Source of the DNA: Seleniivibrio woodruffii
Lineage (GTDB): Bacteria > Chrysiogenota > Deferribacteres > Deferribacterales > Geovibrionaceae
DNA length: 64,000 nt
Direction of reading: 5' to 3'
Assembly (NCBI RefSeq): GCF_029267515.1
Contig: NZ_JAJUIS010000001.1
Span: 310,001-374,000 of the forward strand
Position 1 is the stretch's first letter; the number at the start of each line of letters is the position of its first letter. The notes beneath the pieces were generated by a model. That model saw only the letters and a list, made by a program, of their open reading frames with translations, had not been told where the DNA came from and ran no database searches. Below, piece by piece: positions 39,679 to 50,354 of this stretch. A program made the position numbers and the translations under genes.

Positions 39679-41589
39679 ATGAGAAACCGAGGCTTTGACG
39701 TAGATTTCACCGCAGAGGATGAAAAAGCGCTGGCGGAGACCGCAAGGTTCTGCCGCGGCGATATACTTAAAATGACAACACTTGCCGCAAGCGGACACCC
39801 CGGCGGCTCAATGTCTTCCATAGACATGTATCTGACCGTTTACAGGTTTGCCAACATCACTCCTGAAAACGTAAAATCTGCCTCACGCGACAGAATATTC
39901 GTTTCCCACGGACACACCAGCCCCGGCGTATACTCCGCGCTGGCAAGAAACGGCTTTTTCGACATTGATAAGGCTGTTTCCGAGTTCCGTCTTGCAGGGA
40001 GCATCTATGAAGGGCACATCGAAAGGATGGTGAACGGCGTTGAATGGACTACGGGAAACCTCGGGCAGGGACTTTCCGCTGCCTGCGGCGCTGCCATGGC
40101 GGGCGAGATTGCCGGTGAGGATTTCAACGTATTCTGTTTCATGGGCGACGGCGAACAGCAGAAAGGTCAGCAGTCCGAAGCAAGACGCTTCGCCGCCATG
40201 CACGGACTGAACAACATCACCGCTTTCATCGACTATAACAAACTCCAGATAAGCGGCGATATCGAACACGTTATGTATCAGAACATCAAAGACGACTATA
40301 CGGCGGACGGCTGGTTCGTTATCACAGTTGACGGACATGACTATGAAAAGCTCTTCACCGCCATCAAATACGGACAGAAGATAGAGCAGCCTGTGCTTAT
40401 CCTCGCCGAAACCGTTATGAGCAAGGGCGTATCTTTCATGGAAAACATCCACGGATACCACGGTAAGCCACTCACTGATGACCAGCTTGATAAGGCGCTT
40501 GCGGAACTCGGTCTGGAAAACGACATAGCTAAATATAAAGAGATGAGGAAGAATTTCGTATTCGATCCGTCTCACCATGAGCTTGAGATACCGGAAGTCA
40601 GAGTTTCATACGATAAAGACAAGGAATACGGACTGGATGTTAAAACCGACTGCCGTTCGGCTTTCGGGGACGCTATATACGACCTTGTGAAGGGTTCGCA
40701 GGCTGAGGGCATGACCCCCATAGCCGTTTTCGACTGCGACCTTGCAAGCTCTGTCAAAACAGACAAAGTTGAAAAAGATTTTCCCGACAACTTTGTTCAG
40801 ACGGGTATTCAGGAGCACCACGCATGTTCTGCGGCAGGTGCGGCAAGCGTGAACGGCGTACTTCCGTTCTTCGCTGATTTCGGTGTGTTCGGTGTTGACG
40901 AGGTTTATAACCAGCAGAGACTGAACGACATAAACGGCGCGAGCCTGAAAACCGTTACAACACACATCGGCATCGATGTGGGCGAGGACGGAAAGACTCA
41001 CCAGTGCATAGACTATCTCGGCACACTGCGCAACCTCTTCGGTTTCCGCGTGATAATTCCCGCAGATCCCAACCAGACTTACAAGGCTGTGTGCTTTGCG
41101 GCGGAAAACCCCGGCAATTTCCTCGTCGGTATGGGACGTTCAAAGCTGGCTGTTGTTGCGAACGGTGACAAACCCTTCTTCGGAAAAGACTACAGTTTTA
41201 AATACGGACAGGTTGACGTTCTGCGCGACGGCGATTTCGCCATCGCAACCTACGGCAGCATGACCGCAAGGGCGCTCAAAGTAGCGGATATCCTTGAGAA
41301 ACAGGGGATAAAGGCGGCAGTGCTCAACTGCTCATGCCCTCTTCACCCTGACATGGAAGTATTTGAGAAATATACTGATAAGCCGGTTTTTGTTTATGAG
41401 GACCATAACGAATTTACCGGACTTGCCGCGACTCTGGCGAATAAATTTTCAGATGACGGAGAACCGGTGCGTCTGGTGCGTTTCGGCGTGAGAGGCTATG
41501 CGTTTTCAGGAACACCGGACGATATCTTTAAGCTGCTCGGTCTCGACCCTGAAACAGTCGCAGAGAGCATCAAAGCGGAGCTTGCATGA
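39679..41589 (+). CDS. tkt: Transketolase
   Basis: 636 residues, full length. TPP-binding domain with SGHPGGSMSS, SHGHTSPGVYSAL, GNLGQGLSAACG and GDGEQQKGQ...YNKLQ; pyrimidine domain with GIQEHHACSAAGAASVNGVLPFFADF; C-terminal domain with EDHNEFTGLAA. It moves two-carbon units between sugar phosphates and supplies erythrose-4-phosphate for the aromatic operon. Ends in a 4-bp overlap with the next gene. Confidence 0.95.
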   Translation: MRNRGFDVDFTAEDEKALAETARFCRGDILKMTTLAASGHPGGSMSSIDMYLTVYRFANITPENVKSASRDRIFVSHGHTSPGVYSALARNGFFDIDKAVSEFRLAGSIYEGHIERMVNGVEWTTGNLGQGLSAACGAAMAGEIAGEDFNVFCFMGDGEQQKGQQSEARRFAAMHGLNNITAFIDYNKLQISGDIEHVMYQNIKDDYTADGWFVITVDGHDYEKLFTAIKYGQKIEQPVLILAETVMSKGVSFMENIHGYHGKPLTDDQLDKALAELGLENDIAKYKEMRKNFVFDPSHHELEIPEVRVSYDKDKEYGLDVKTDCRSAFGDAIYDLVKGSQAEGMTPIAVFDCDLASSVKTDKVEKDFPDNFVQTGIQEHHACSAAGAASVNGVLPFFADFGVFGVDEVYNQQRLNDINGASLKTVTTHIGIDVGEDGKTHQCIDYLGTLRNLFGFRVIIPADPNQTYKAVCFAAENPGNFLVGMGRSKLAVVANGDKPFFGKDYSFKYGQVDVLRDGDFAIATYGSMTARALKVADILEKQGIKAAVLNCSCPLHPDMEVFEKYTDKPVFVYEDHNEFTGLAATLANKFSDDGEPVRLVRFGVRGYAFSGTPDDIFKLLGLDPETVAESIKAELA

Positions 41590-42269
41590 TAGTTCACGGA
41601 CGCAACACTGTTGAGGAAGCCCTCAAACTTGATATGGTAAAACTCCTTCATGTGAAGGTGAACTCAACTTTCGATCCCAAAAGGTTCGGAGTGGAATACC
41701 GTACTTACGGTTCAAAAGAGTTTGAACACTTTTTCGGACAGGAGGCGCAGGGTGTCGCCGCCGAAATTAAAGATATAGAACCGAAAAACTTTGACAAAGC
41801 GTTTGATAAAATACTTGAAAACGGTCCTGTAATAGTTCTGGACAGGATTTTTGATCCCCACAACTACGGGGCGATAATAAGAGCGGCTAACTGCTTCGGC
41901 GTTAAGACGGTACTGGTAGGATTTGATAAACAGGCTCCGGTAACGGCAGCCGTATGCAAGGCTTCCAGCGGAACTATTTTCCATACGCTGATCGTCGGCG
42001 CGGTGAATACCGCAACAGCGCTTAAAAAGCTGAAAGACTCCGGATACAAGGCGTATGCTGCCGATGTTAACGGTCAGACAGCGCTGAAAGATGCCGTGTT
42101 TGATCAGAAATCAGCGCTTATCATGGGTTCAGAGGGGAAAGGAATCCGTCCCGCTCTTCTGGAGATGGCGGATACCCATGTGAAAATCCCCATGCGCGGG
42201 GATATAGACTCTCTGAACGTTGCTCAGAGCGCTGCTGTTATACTTTATGAGTTTACGAGGAATTTGTAA
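41586..42269 (+). CDS. TrmH/RlmB-type RNA 2'-O-methyltransferase
   Basis: 227 residues. A short N-terminal substrate-binding region starts IVHGRNTVEEAL. The SPOUT domain carries LDRIFDPHNYGAIIRAANCFG, IMGSEGKGIRP and IPMRGDIDSLNVAQSAAVILYEF, the trefoil-knot SAM site. It is most like RlmB (23S G2251) by architecture, but TrmH on tRNA is possible. Coupled to transketolase by a 4-bp overlap. Confidence 0.9.
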   Translation: MIVHGRNTVEEALKLDMVKLLHVKVNSTFDPKRFGVEYRTYGSKEFEHFFGQEAQGVAAEIKDIEPKNFDKAFDKILENGPVIVLDRIFDPHNYGAIIRAANCFGVKTVLVGFDKQAPVTAAVCKASSGTIFHTLIVGAVNTATALKKLKDSGYKAYAADVNGQTALKDAVFDQKSALIMGSEGKGIRPALLEMADTHVKIPMRGDIDSLNVAQSAAVILYEFTRNL

Positions 42270-42295
42270 AAAGTATTCTTTCACTCTGAAAAGAG

Positions 42296-42324
42296 TTGAC
42301 AGACTAAAACTCATTCTATATTTT
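42296..42324 (+). promoter_or_regulatory. Promoter of rlmH
   Basis: TTGACA (42296-42301), 17-bp spacing, TATTTT (42319-42324). The rlmH ATG is 13 bases on and lacks a Shine-Dalgarno, so the leader would be only about 7 bases. Confidence 0.65.
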
Positions 42325-42337
42325 ACGAGCAATTCCG

Positions 42338-42745
42338 ATGCTGATAAAAATTGTGATGGCATCCAAAATTAAAGAGCCTGAGATAAAGAACTTAGTTGAC
42401 AGATACATAAAAATGTCTAACGGCTTTGTTCCCGTTCAGGTTGAGGTTGACAAAAGCAGCCGCGGCGGAAACTGCAAAGGACTTCTGGTGGGGATGGATC
42501 CCGCCGGGACGAAGTTTTCCAGTGAAAAGTTCGCTGAATGGCTCAAAAAACGTATCGAAACGTACGGGGATGTCACTTTTTACATCGGCGAGGCGGAGGG
42601 ACTGCCCGCGGAAGTTCGGGCGTCGGCTAAAGAATTTATTTCGCTGTCCGAAATGACAATGGCACACAGGGTCAGTCTTTTGGTGCTGGCGGAACAGATA
42701 TACAGGGCGCTGACCATCATGAACGGTCATCCGTATCATAAATAG
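42338..42745 (+). CDS. rlmH: 23S rRNA pseudouridine(1915)-N3-methyltransferase RlmH
   Basis: 135 residues, normal length. SPOUT motifs include TFYIGEAEGLPAEV, ISLSEMTMAHRVSLLVLAEQIYRALTIMNGHPYHK; the closing HPYHK is diagnostic. It methylates helix 69 at the subunit interface. No Shine-Dalgarno; see the promoter just upstream. Confidence 0.95.
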   Translation: MLIKIVMASKIKEPEIKNLVDRYIKMSNGFVPVQVEVDKSSRGGNCKGLLVGMDPAGTKFSSEKFAEWLKKRIETYGDVTFYIGEAEGLPAEVRASAKEFISLSEMTMAHRVSLLVLAEQIYRALTIMNGHPYHK

Positions 42746-42801
42746 AAACTGCGTGTAAAAGGCTTTTCTGCTTTTACATCTGGCTTTTAAGGAGGGCTGG
42801 T

Positions 42802-43164
42802 ATGGACAGGGAAAGACTGAACTACCACAGGGACAAACTGCTCAAGATGAGGAGAGAACTCATCGACAAGCTCAACGAGAGATATCAGGATGCAATGAGC
42901 CTCGGCGAAGACGGAACACAGGACGCCGCCGATGAAGCATACAATCTCTATAACAAAAACCTCATGCTGGGGCGTGTTGAGACGGACGCTTTAAAGCTCC
43001 GGCTCATTGAGCAGGCTCTCGTGCGCATCGAAAACGGCACCTATGGCGTCTGTATCGAATGTGAAGAGGACATTGAGGAGAGACGCCTCGAATATGTGCC
43101 CTTCGCCAGATACTGCACCGACTGCAAGACCGAACTGGAAAAGAAAGGTCTTATCAAGATGTAA
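42802..43164 (+). CDS. DksA/TraR-family zinc-finger protein
   Basis: 120 residues: a coiled-coil hairpin followed by a C4 zinc finger, C84-x2-C87 and C105-x2-C108. The family binds the RNA polymerase secondary channel and can act with ppGpp. The acidic tip motif (GEDGTQDAADEA) is preserved in outline. The gene has an AAGGAGG Shine-Dalgarno and its own terminator. Confidence 0.9.
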   Translation: MDRERLNYHRDKLLKMRRELIDKLNERYQDAMSLGEDGTQDAADEAYNLYNKNLMLGRVETDALKLRLIEQALVRIENGTYGVCIECEEDIEERRLEYVPFARYCTDCKTELEKKGLIKM

Positions 43165-43169
43165 CAGGC

Positions 43170-43200
43170 ACCCCGTCTATTATGGCGGGGTTTTCTTTTT
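43170..43200 (+). terminator. Intrinsic terminator after the DksA-like gene
   Basis: CCCCG (43171-43175) pairs with CGGGG (43186-43190), then TTTTCTTTTTTTT. Confidence 0.85.
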
Positions 43201-43245
43201 TGTGCTAAACTCACGTTCAAATCACCAATCTTTTTGGAGAATGTC

Positions 43246-44763
43246 ATGTCGAATCAGAAAACCGTACTGCTCATCCTCGACGGCTGGGGTCTCAGAGACG
43301 AGGAAGAATATAACGCCATCAGAATAAGCAAAGCTCCGAACTTCTTTAAACTCATGGCGGAATGTCCGCATACAAGGCTTAATGCCAGTGAGGAATATGT
43401 CGGTCTTCCGGCGGGTCAGATGGGAAACTCTGAAGTCGGTCACACAAACATCGGCGCGGGACGTATAGTTTATCAGGAGCTTCTGCGCGTAACACTTGCC
43501 ATAAAAGACGGCAGCATGGCGAAGAATCCTGAATTTGCTGCCTTTCTGAACACCGTTAAAGCTGATACGGGCAGACTGCACCTTTTCGGACTGCTCTCCG
43601 ACGGCGGTGTGCACAGCCATATCGAGCATCTTAAAGGTATCATTTCTATAGCGAAACAGTTCGGAATACCGGAAGTTTATGTCCATGCCTTTATGGACGG
43701 GCGGGACACTCCCCCAAAAAGCGGTCTTGGTTATATGCAGGAACTGGTTGCATATATGAATGAACTGGGCTGCGGCAGGGTTGCCACAGTTGCCGGACGC
43801 TATTACCCGATGGACAGGGACAAAAGATGGGACAGAACCAAGCTGGGGTATGAAGCCATTCGCGAAGGTATCGGGTTTGAGGCGGACGATCCATGTGGAG
43901 CCGTTCAGTCCGGTTATGACAGAGGCGAGACCGACGAGTTTATAAAACCTACGATCATAAAAGGTTTTGACGGAAAAGTGAACGACGGCGACGGTGTTTT
44001 CTTCTTCAATTTCCGCGCGGACAGAGCAAGGCAGCTTACCACAGTTTTCACAGACAAGGCTTTTACGGAATTCAGCCGTGTCACACCGGATATACACTTC
44101 ATGACTCTCACCCAGTACGACAGCAAATTTCCGTGTCCCTATGCTTTCGGACCGGAAGCTCTTAAAAATATCTTCGGAGAGGTTGTCAGCAAACACGGAC
44201 TGAAACAGCTTCGAATAGCAGAAACCGAGAAATATGCGCATGTTACATACTTCTTTAACGGCGGAGCCGAAACGGTTTTCGAGGGCGAGAAACGCGCACT
44301 GCTGGAATCGCCCCGCGACGTTGCCACATACGATCTGAAACCCCAAATGAGCGTTTATCAGGTGGTGGACAGGTTCAAGCAGGAGATAGATTCCGTTGAC
44401 GTTGTCATCATGAATTTTGCAAACCCCGATATGGTGGGGCACTCAGGTATTCTTGATGCGGCGGTCAAGGCTTGTACGGCAGTTGACGAGTGCCTCGGCG
44501 AAGTTATGAAGGTTGTTAAAGAGAAAAACGCGGTTCTCGCAGTTACGGCTGACCACGGAAACTGTGAGCTTATGTGGGACTATGAGAACAACCAGCCACA
44601 TACAGCTCATACTTTGAATCCTGTTCCTTTCATTATTTATAATTATGACTGCAAACTCACGGATAAAACTGGCAAGCTGGCCGACATAGCGCCCACCCTG
44701 CTCGATATCATTGGAATTGACAAACCCGCGGAGATGACGGGAGAAAGCCTGATAGTGAAGTGA
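43246..44763 (+). CDS. gpmI: 2,3-bisphosphoglycerate-independent phosphoglycerate mutase
   Basis: 505 residues, alkaline-phosphatase superfamily. D12 in LLILDGWG and the phosphoserine S62 in GQMGNSEVGH are visible; TADHGNCE and PHTAHT near the end give further Mn ligands. Interconverts 3- and 2-phosphoglycerate. The ATG at 43246 is preferred over an upstream TTG because GGAG sits 6 bases before it. Confidence 0.95.
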   Translation: MSNQKTVLLILDGWGLRDEEEYNAIRISKAPNFFKLMAECPHTRLNASEEYVGLPAGQMGNSEVGHTNIGAGRIVYQELLRVTLAIKDGSMAKNPEFAAFLNTVKADTGRLHLFGLLSDGGVHSHIEHLKGIISIAKQFGIPEVYVHAFMDGRDTPPKSGLGYMQELVAYMNELGCGRVATVAGRYYPMDRDKRWDRTKLGYEAIREGIGFEADDPCGAVQSGYDRGETDEFIKPTIIKGFDGKVNDGDGVFFFNFRADRARQLTTVFTDKAFTEFSRVTPDIHFMTLTQYDSKFPCPYAFGPEALKNIFGEVVSKHGLKQLRIAETEKYAHVTYFFNGGAETVFEGEKRALLESPRDVATYDLKPQMSVYQVVDRFKQEIDSVDVVIMNFANPDMVGHSGILDAAVKACTAVDECLGEVMKVVKEKNAVLAVTADHGNCELMWDYENNQPHTAHTLNPVPFIIYNYDCKLTDKTGKLADIAPTLLDIIGIDKPAEMTGESLIVK

Positions 44764-45422
44764 TGCTGGGTGAGATATTTTCGCCTGAGTGCGCAGGATG
44801 CGGGGGCAGATGTGAAACGCGGCTTCCGCTTTGCAGTGACTGCAGAGGCGGTCTGACAGGATATAAGCATTTCTGTGAAAACTGCGGGCACCCTTCCGGT
44901 TCGGAGGTTAAGGTATGCGGGCACTGCCTCGGCGGTGCGCCATGGGACAGGATATATATTGATTACAGATATACGGGAGCGTTGAAAAAGCTCCTGCTCC
45001 AGATAAAGTTCGGATACAGGGTGACGGGCGTCGGCAGTCTGGGTGCCCTTGTCCGCGCTGACTTTTTACAAAAATATGATATAATCACAGACGTTCCGTC
45101 ACATTTCACAAGAAAATTCAGAAGAGTAGCACATCCCGCACGCAGTCTTGCAAAACATATTGCCGGGCTTTGCGGGGCTGAATATGAACCGTTGCTTGTC
45201 CGCGGGCGAAAAACCGAATATCAGTATAAACTTAAAAGCAGGATGCGGCATCTTAACGTTAAAGGCGCTTTTTTCTGCCGCATGGATTTAACTGGTTTGA
45301 AAATTCTGCTCGTTGATGATATTATAACCACAGGCGCCACTGTCAGCGAGTGCTGCAAAGTGCTTAAACAGTCCGGTGCTGAAAAGACGGAAGTTTATGT
45401 CCTTTCGGGCGGACATTACTGA
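44763..45422 (+). CDS. ComF-family phosphoribosyltransferase-like protein
   Basis: 219 residues. The N-terminal 55 residues form a zinc finger region with repeated CxxC pairs (CAGCGGRC, CSDC, CENCG, CGHC). The C-terminal domain has the PRPP loop ILLVDDIITTGAT. In transformable bacteria ComF helps DNA uptake across the inner membrane. Together with comM at 22743 it hints at natural competence. GTG three bases earlier is an alternative start. Overlaps the gpmI stop. Confidence 0.9.
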   Translation: MLGEIFSPECAGCGGRCETRLPLCSDCRGGLTGYKHFCENCGHPSGSEVKVCGHCLGGAPWDRIYIDYRYTGALKKLLLQIKFGYRVTGVGSLGALVRADFLQKYDIITDVPSHFTRKFRRVAHPARSLAKHIAGLCGAEYEPLLVRGRKTEYQYKLKSRMRHLNVKGAFFCRMDLTGLKILLVDDIITTGATVSECCKVLKQSGAEKTEVYVLSGGHY

Positions 45423-45457
45423 AATCTCTCAGATAAAGTAGTGTCCAAGAGGTATTG

Positions 45458-46639
45458 ATGAACTCACTTATATCCAGAGTGTCTGTTATGTTCAGGGACT
45501 GCTCTTTCCCTGTGTATATTTATTTACCCGATCAGGGAGCGTTTTATCAGGTCGTCGCCGGACAGCATGAAAAAGTTCCGGTGCCCGTTACAATGAAGTC
45601 CTATCTGGACAGTGACGAAACCTTTTTTCAGTCCTTTAAAAAGGGCGAAACTATGATGTCCTTCTACTTCCTTCGCTCAGTACACGAAGGGGAGCGGGTC
45701 GTCGTTATGATAAACTCCGACAAGAACCGCAAACACCTCAACTCGGTGGCCCGGTCTTTTTACGGAGTCATGGCAGAGGCACAGGAGTCCGTAAGGGTTC
45801 TCCGTCACAGCCGTATGAAGATGATGAAACTGCTGGACGGTCTTAAAATGCCGCTTTTCAGCGTTTCTTCTGAATATTTGATAATAAACGTCAACAAGGC
45901 GCTGGCTGATTTTCTGGGGATAGCCAATATCCCTCAGATAATCGGGAAAAAGTGCTATGAAGTGATACACGGACGCACAGAACCATGTTCATTCTGCCGC
46001 ATGGCGGAGATAATAGCCGGGGAAAACGTCGGGTCACAGAATATACGCATAGAAAAAGACGGCGAAACAAGGCATTTCGAGCACCATATGTTCCCTGTGT
46101 ATGACCAGACGGGGGAACTGAATGAGTTCGGCGAGTTTATGTTCGATATCACAGAGAACTTTCAGCTCGTACAGTCCATCGAAAAATATAAGGAACGGGT
46201 TAAAACATTTCAGAAGGCCGAAGTTGACAAGATGAACGAGATAGGCGATCTGAAAAAGGCGTACAAAGACCTTGAAAAGAACTATGACGAGGTTTTCCTT
46301 AAAAACCGGAAAATGAGCAAGGCGCTTGAAAAACTCTTTGCGGACGACAACATAAATGAGCTTCTTAAACTCCGCCAGGAAAATAAGGATATAAAGAACA
46401 AGCTGGTGCGTTCCGCAACTGCGCTGAAAAACTTTCAGAGCACACTTGAATTGCAGCAGGAGAAATATAACGACCTCAGCAAGAGAACCGTTTATCAGCT
46501 TGAAAGGCTTATCAATACTGTAAATAAGAAATCCGTTGTTACTGACAAGGAGCTTGGGACGCTGCTTAAAATGGTGACAGACGAGATAAAATCCGTCCGC
46601 CGCCACCTGAAGCTGGAAGCGCCCCCCGAAAGCGACTGA
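45458..46639 (+). CDS. PAS-domain coiled-coil protein
   Basis: 393 residues, no signal peptide. An N-terminal region of about 110 residues of unknown fold; a PAS domain (about 130-245) containing KKCYEVIHGRTEPCSFCRM, the cysteine-bearing form often seen in anaerobes; then a long coiled coil (about 250-345) and a helical tail. No histidine kinase, GGDEF or methyl-accepting signature is visible, so the output is unknown. It may pass a redox or ligand signal to a partner. ATG at 45458 with AGAGG upstream. Confidence 0.78.
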   Translation: MNSLISRVSVMFRDCSFPVYIYLPDQGAFYQVVAGQHEKVPVPVTMKSYLDSDETFFQSFKKGETMMSFYFLRSVHEGERVVVMINSDKNRKHLNSVARSFYGVMAEAQESVRVLRHSRMKMMKLLDGLKMPLFSVSSEYLIINVNKALADFLGIANIPQIIGKKCYEVIHGRTEPCSFCRMAEIIAGENVGSQNIRIEKDGETRHFEHHMFPVYDQTGELNEFGEFMFDITENFQLVQSIEKYKERVKTFQKAEVDKMNEIGDLKKAYKDLEKNYDEVFLKNRKMSKALEKLFADDNINELLKLRQENKDIKNKLVRSATALKNFQSTLELQQEKYNDLSKRTVYQLERLINTVNKKSVVTDKELGTLLKMVTDEIKSVRRHLKLEAPPESD

Positions 46640-46675
46640 AATATAAAAATATCGGAGTGATGAAAAGTCATAAAT

Positions 46676-46754
46676 CCGGATCGCCGCGTTGCGGTCGTTC
46701 CCCGCGAAGACAAACAGATGCCTCTGCGAGGAACATTGTGACGAAGCAGTCTGT
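46676..46754 (+). repeat. Intergenic repeat family B, good copy
   Basis: GATCGCCGCG ... TTCCCCGCGAAGAC is followed by CTCTGCGAGGAACA and GACGAAGCAGTCTG, which pair back. It lies between the PAS gene and the gapA promoter. Confidence 0.7.
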
Positions 46755-46815
46755 TTTTATGAAAATGGTTTATCGACACAGTAATAAATAACAAGGGATA
46801 ATACCGGAGGTTAAA

Positions 46816-47814
46816 ATGGGTGTAAAACTTGGAATCAACGGTTTCGGACGTATCGGACGCTGTACCCTCAGAGCTATAATCCAGCGGGGACTGGATGTTG
46901 AGATTGTTGCCATCAACGACCTGACAGACACCAAGACACTGGCACATCTGCTCAAATACGATTCTGTCCATGGACCCGCAAAGTTTGATGTTGAAGCTGC
47001 GGAAGACGGCATCATTATCAACGGTAAAAAAGTGAAAATATGCGCGGAAAAAGACCCCGCCCTGCTGCCATGGAAAGAGATGGGTGTTGAAGTGGTTCTG
47101 GAATCCACAGGCAGATTCACAAAAGGTCCCCTTGCACAGAAACACATAGATGCAGGCGCTAAAAAAGTTGTCATCTCCGCACCCGGAGAAGATGTTGACC
47201 TTACTCTGGTTATCGGCGTTAATGACAGCCAGTATGACAAAACAAAGCATCACATCATCTCCAACGCTTCCTGTACAACAAACTGTCTGGCACCTGTTGC
47301 CAAAGTTCTCAACGACACCTTCGGACTGAAAAAAGGTATCATGACCACAGTCCACGCATATACAAACGACCAGAACGTACTCGACCTGCCCCACAAAGAC
47401 CTGCGCCGTGCAAGAGCATGTGCCGTCAGCATGATCCCCACCTCAACAGGTGCGGCAAAAGCTGTGGGTCTGGTTCTGCCCGAACTGAAAGGCAGGCTGA
47501 CAGGTTATTCCGTTCGTGTTCCCACTCCCAACGTCTCCATGGTTGACCTTACCGCTGAGCTTGCCGCCGAGACAACAAAAGAGGCTGTGAACGAGGCGAT
47601 GAAAAAAGCCGCCGAAGGTGCTATGAAAGGCGTTCTGCGTTATACCGACGAACCCCTTGTTTCAATCGACCTTAACGGTGAACCCGCATCATCAACATTC
47701 GATTCTCTGCTCACTATGGTGCTTGAAGGCAACATGGTGAAGATTGTAAGCTGGTATGACAACGAATGGGGCTACTCAAACCGCTGTGCCGAGCTTATTA
47801 CTAAAGTTATTTAA
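46816..47814 (+). CDS. gapA: Glyceraldehyde-3-phosphate dehydrogenase
   Basis: 332 residues. NAD site INGFGRIGR near the start; catalytic C153 in SNASCTTNCLAP; WYDNEWGYS near the end. Converts glyceraldehyde-3-phosphate to 1,3-bisphosphoglycerate. Strong GGAGG Shine-Dalgarno; a likely promoter (TCGACA 46773, GATAAT 46797) lies upstream. Followed by pgk after 9 bp. Confidence 0.97.
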   Translation: MGVKLGINGFGRIGRCTLRAIIQRGLDVEIVAINDLTDTKTLAHLLKYDSVHGPAKFDVEAAEDGIIINGKKVKICAEKDPALLPWKEMGVEVVLESTGRFTKGPLAQKHIDAGAKKVVISAPGEDVDLTLVIGVNDSQYDKTKHHIISNASCTTNCLAPVAKVLNDTFGLKKGIMTTVHAYTNDQNVLDLPHKDLRRARACAVSMIPTSTGAAKAVGLVLPELKGRLTGYSVRVPTPNVSMVDLTAELAAETTKEAVNEAMKKAAEGAMKGVLRYTDEPLVSIDLNGEPASSTFDSLLTMVLEGNMVKIVSWYDNEWGYSNRCAELITKVI

Positions 47815-47823
47815 GGGTTATTT

Positions 47824-48993
<1,170 letters not shown>

Positions 48994-49000
48994 ATAACGT

Positions 49001-49027
49001 GCGGGGCATGTTTGCCCCGCTTTTTTT
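49001..49027 (+). terminator. Intrinsic terminator after pgk
   Basis: GCGGGGCA (49001-49008) pairs with TGCCCCGC (49013-49020), followed by seven T. Confidence 0.93.
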
Positions 49028-49152
49028 GGCGCATATATACGTCGTATTACGGTGTCAGGCTTTTTTCGGGGCTGCTAACATACTCCTCTGTGTGCTCACA
49101 GTCCTCTCAAAAAGGCTTCCTTGTAATGCTCGCATCTAAGCACCAATCAAAA
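49025..49152 (+). repeat. Intergenic repeat family A, worn copy 3
   Basis: GGCGCATATATACGTCGTAT and, further on, TGCTCGCATCTAAGCACCAA line up with both ends of copy 1 at 12772. The central hairpin is lost. Same orientation and same place, directly after a gene end. Confidence 0.5.
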
Positions 49153-49251
49153 TAACATAAGCCTGATGCGCGGTTGTCTCGTTTTTCAATATCAGTTGTC
49201 ATAGTCTGGGGCGTTTTTGCGAGAAAAGCGACGGGTTGCTCCGAGGTTATT

Positions 49252-49629
49252 ATGAAAGAAGTCAACGTTGTTGCGGCGGTTCTTCAGAAGGAAGGAAAGT
49301 ATTTCATAGCCCGTCGTCCGCTGGACAGACAGCTTGGCGGTCTCTGGGAGTTTCCCGGCGGAAAGATAGAGCCGGGCGAAACTCACGAAGAAGCTCTAAT
49401 CCGCGAAATGCTGGAAGAATTTGACGCTGATGTAAAAGTGTGCAGGTTTATCCAGACGATTCAAAAGGTTACAGACGAGAGAAAAATTATTTTGCACTTC
49501 TACCATTCTGATCTGATTTCGAGCAGATTCGAAATGAAAGAGCATATCGGCATGTTTTGGGGAACCGTGGACGAACTCAAAACAAAAGAGCTCGCCCCCG
49601 GTGATCTTGAAATTCTTGATTATTTATAG
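49252..49629 (+). CDS. MutT-type Nudix hydrolase
   Basis: 125 residues. Nudix box GGKIEPGETHEEALIREMLEEF, starting near residue 36, is complete apart from the usual final glycine. RPLDRQLGGLWEFPGG is typical of MutT, which destroys 8-oxo-dGTP. ATG at 49252 has GAGGT upstream; the longer frame to 49174 has no support. Its last 10 bp overlap the convergent ATPase gene. Confidence 0.9.
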   Translation: MKEVNVVAAVLQKEGKYFIARRPLDRQLGGLWEFPGGKIEPGETHEEALIREMLEEFDADVKVCRFIQTIQKVTDERKIILHFYHSDLISSRFEMKEHIGMFWGTVDELKTKELAPGDLEILDYL

Positions 49630-50354
49630 ATGTTTTTGTAAATCGCAAACTGTTTGGCAATTCTGCCGCTTCTTCCGCCCCTATCCATCGCATAGGCTTC
49701 AGCTTCAATTTCCCATCTCTCGTAAAGACCTATGTTAAATTGCTCAAGATAAGATTTAACAATTTGTTTGTAGTCTTTGGGATTCAAGGGATAAAATCCT
49801 ATAGCAAGCCCGAAACGCGCAAACAGAGAGGCTTTTTCGTTCACTTCGTCGCGGTCGTATACGTCGCCGAAGGTTTCAGCCTTTTCCGTTATCATGTGCC
49901 GCTTGTTTGAAGTGGCAACAAAGATGCAGTTTTTCGGCTTTTCTTCCAGTCCTCCTTCGAGGATAGACTTGAAAAGGCGGTACACGGAGTCTCCTGCATC
50001 GAAAGAAATATCGTCCATATATATCATAACAAAACGATCAGGCATCTTACGGATTTCTCCATAAAGACCATAGAGATCCGTAATGTCAGTATGGCGGAAC
50101 TCAACTGCTGTAAGCCCCTCTTCCGCATATTCCGTAAGGAGCATTTTTATCATGGTGGATTTGCCCAGTCCCTTTTCGCCCCAGAGGAGCATGTTGAGAG
50201 CGGGTATGCCTTTTATGAACGCTTCAATATTTCTGACAGCCAGATCCACCTGCCTGTCGATGGCGACAAGATCGCCTCTGAACACCTTTTCAATGTGGTC
50301 TATCTGGACAAGTTCGCCTTCAAACCACCTGTAAGCATTTGTTTTATTTCCCAA
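49620..50354 (-). CDS. DUF815-family ATP-binding protein
   Basis: 244 residues of AAA+ type: Walker [10 protein letters not shown] and Walker [11 protein letters not shown], sensor [10 protein letters not shown] and an arginine-finger-like ARFGLAIGF. The role of DUF815 is unknown. It starts 11 bp inside the hemB end and is the last gene of the haem operon, a pairing with no obvious explanation. Confidence 0.85.
   Translation of the reverse strand: MGNKTNAYRWFEGELVQIDHIEKVFRGDLVAIDRQVDLAVRNIEAFIKGIPALNMLLWGEKGLGKSTMIKMLLTEYAEEGLTAVEFRHTDITDLYGLYGEIRKMPDRFVMIYMDDISFDAGDSVYRLFKSILEGGLEEKPKNCIFVATSNKRHMITEKAETFGDVYDRDEVNEKASLFARFGLAIGFYPLNPKDYKQIVKSYLEQFNIGLYERWEIEAEAYAMDRGGRSGRIAKQFAIYKNIYK

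Noticed and set aside
42753-42780. GTAAAAG/CTTTTAC hairpin after rlmH as a terminator
   Set aside because: The stem is AT-rich with no T run after it; it is too weak to call.
43222-44442. A 406-residue open frame opposite gpmI
   Set aside because: Antisense shadow created by GC bias at third codon positions; gpmI on the plus strand has all catalytic motifs.
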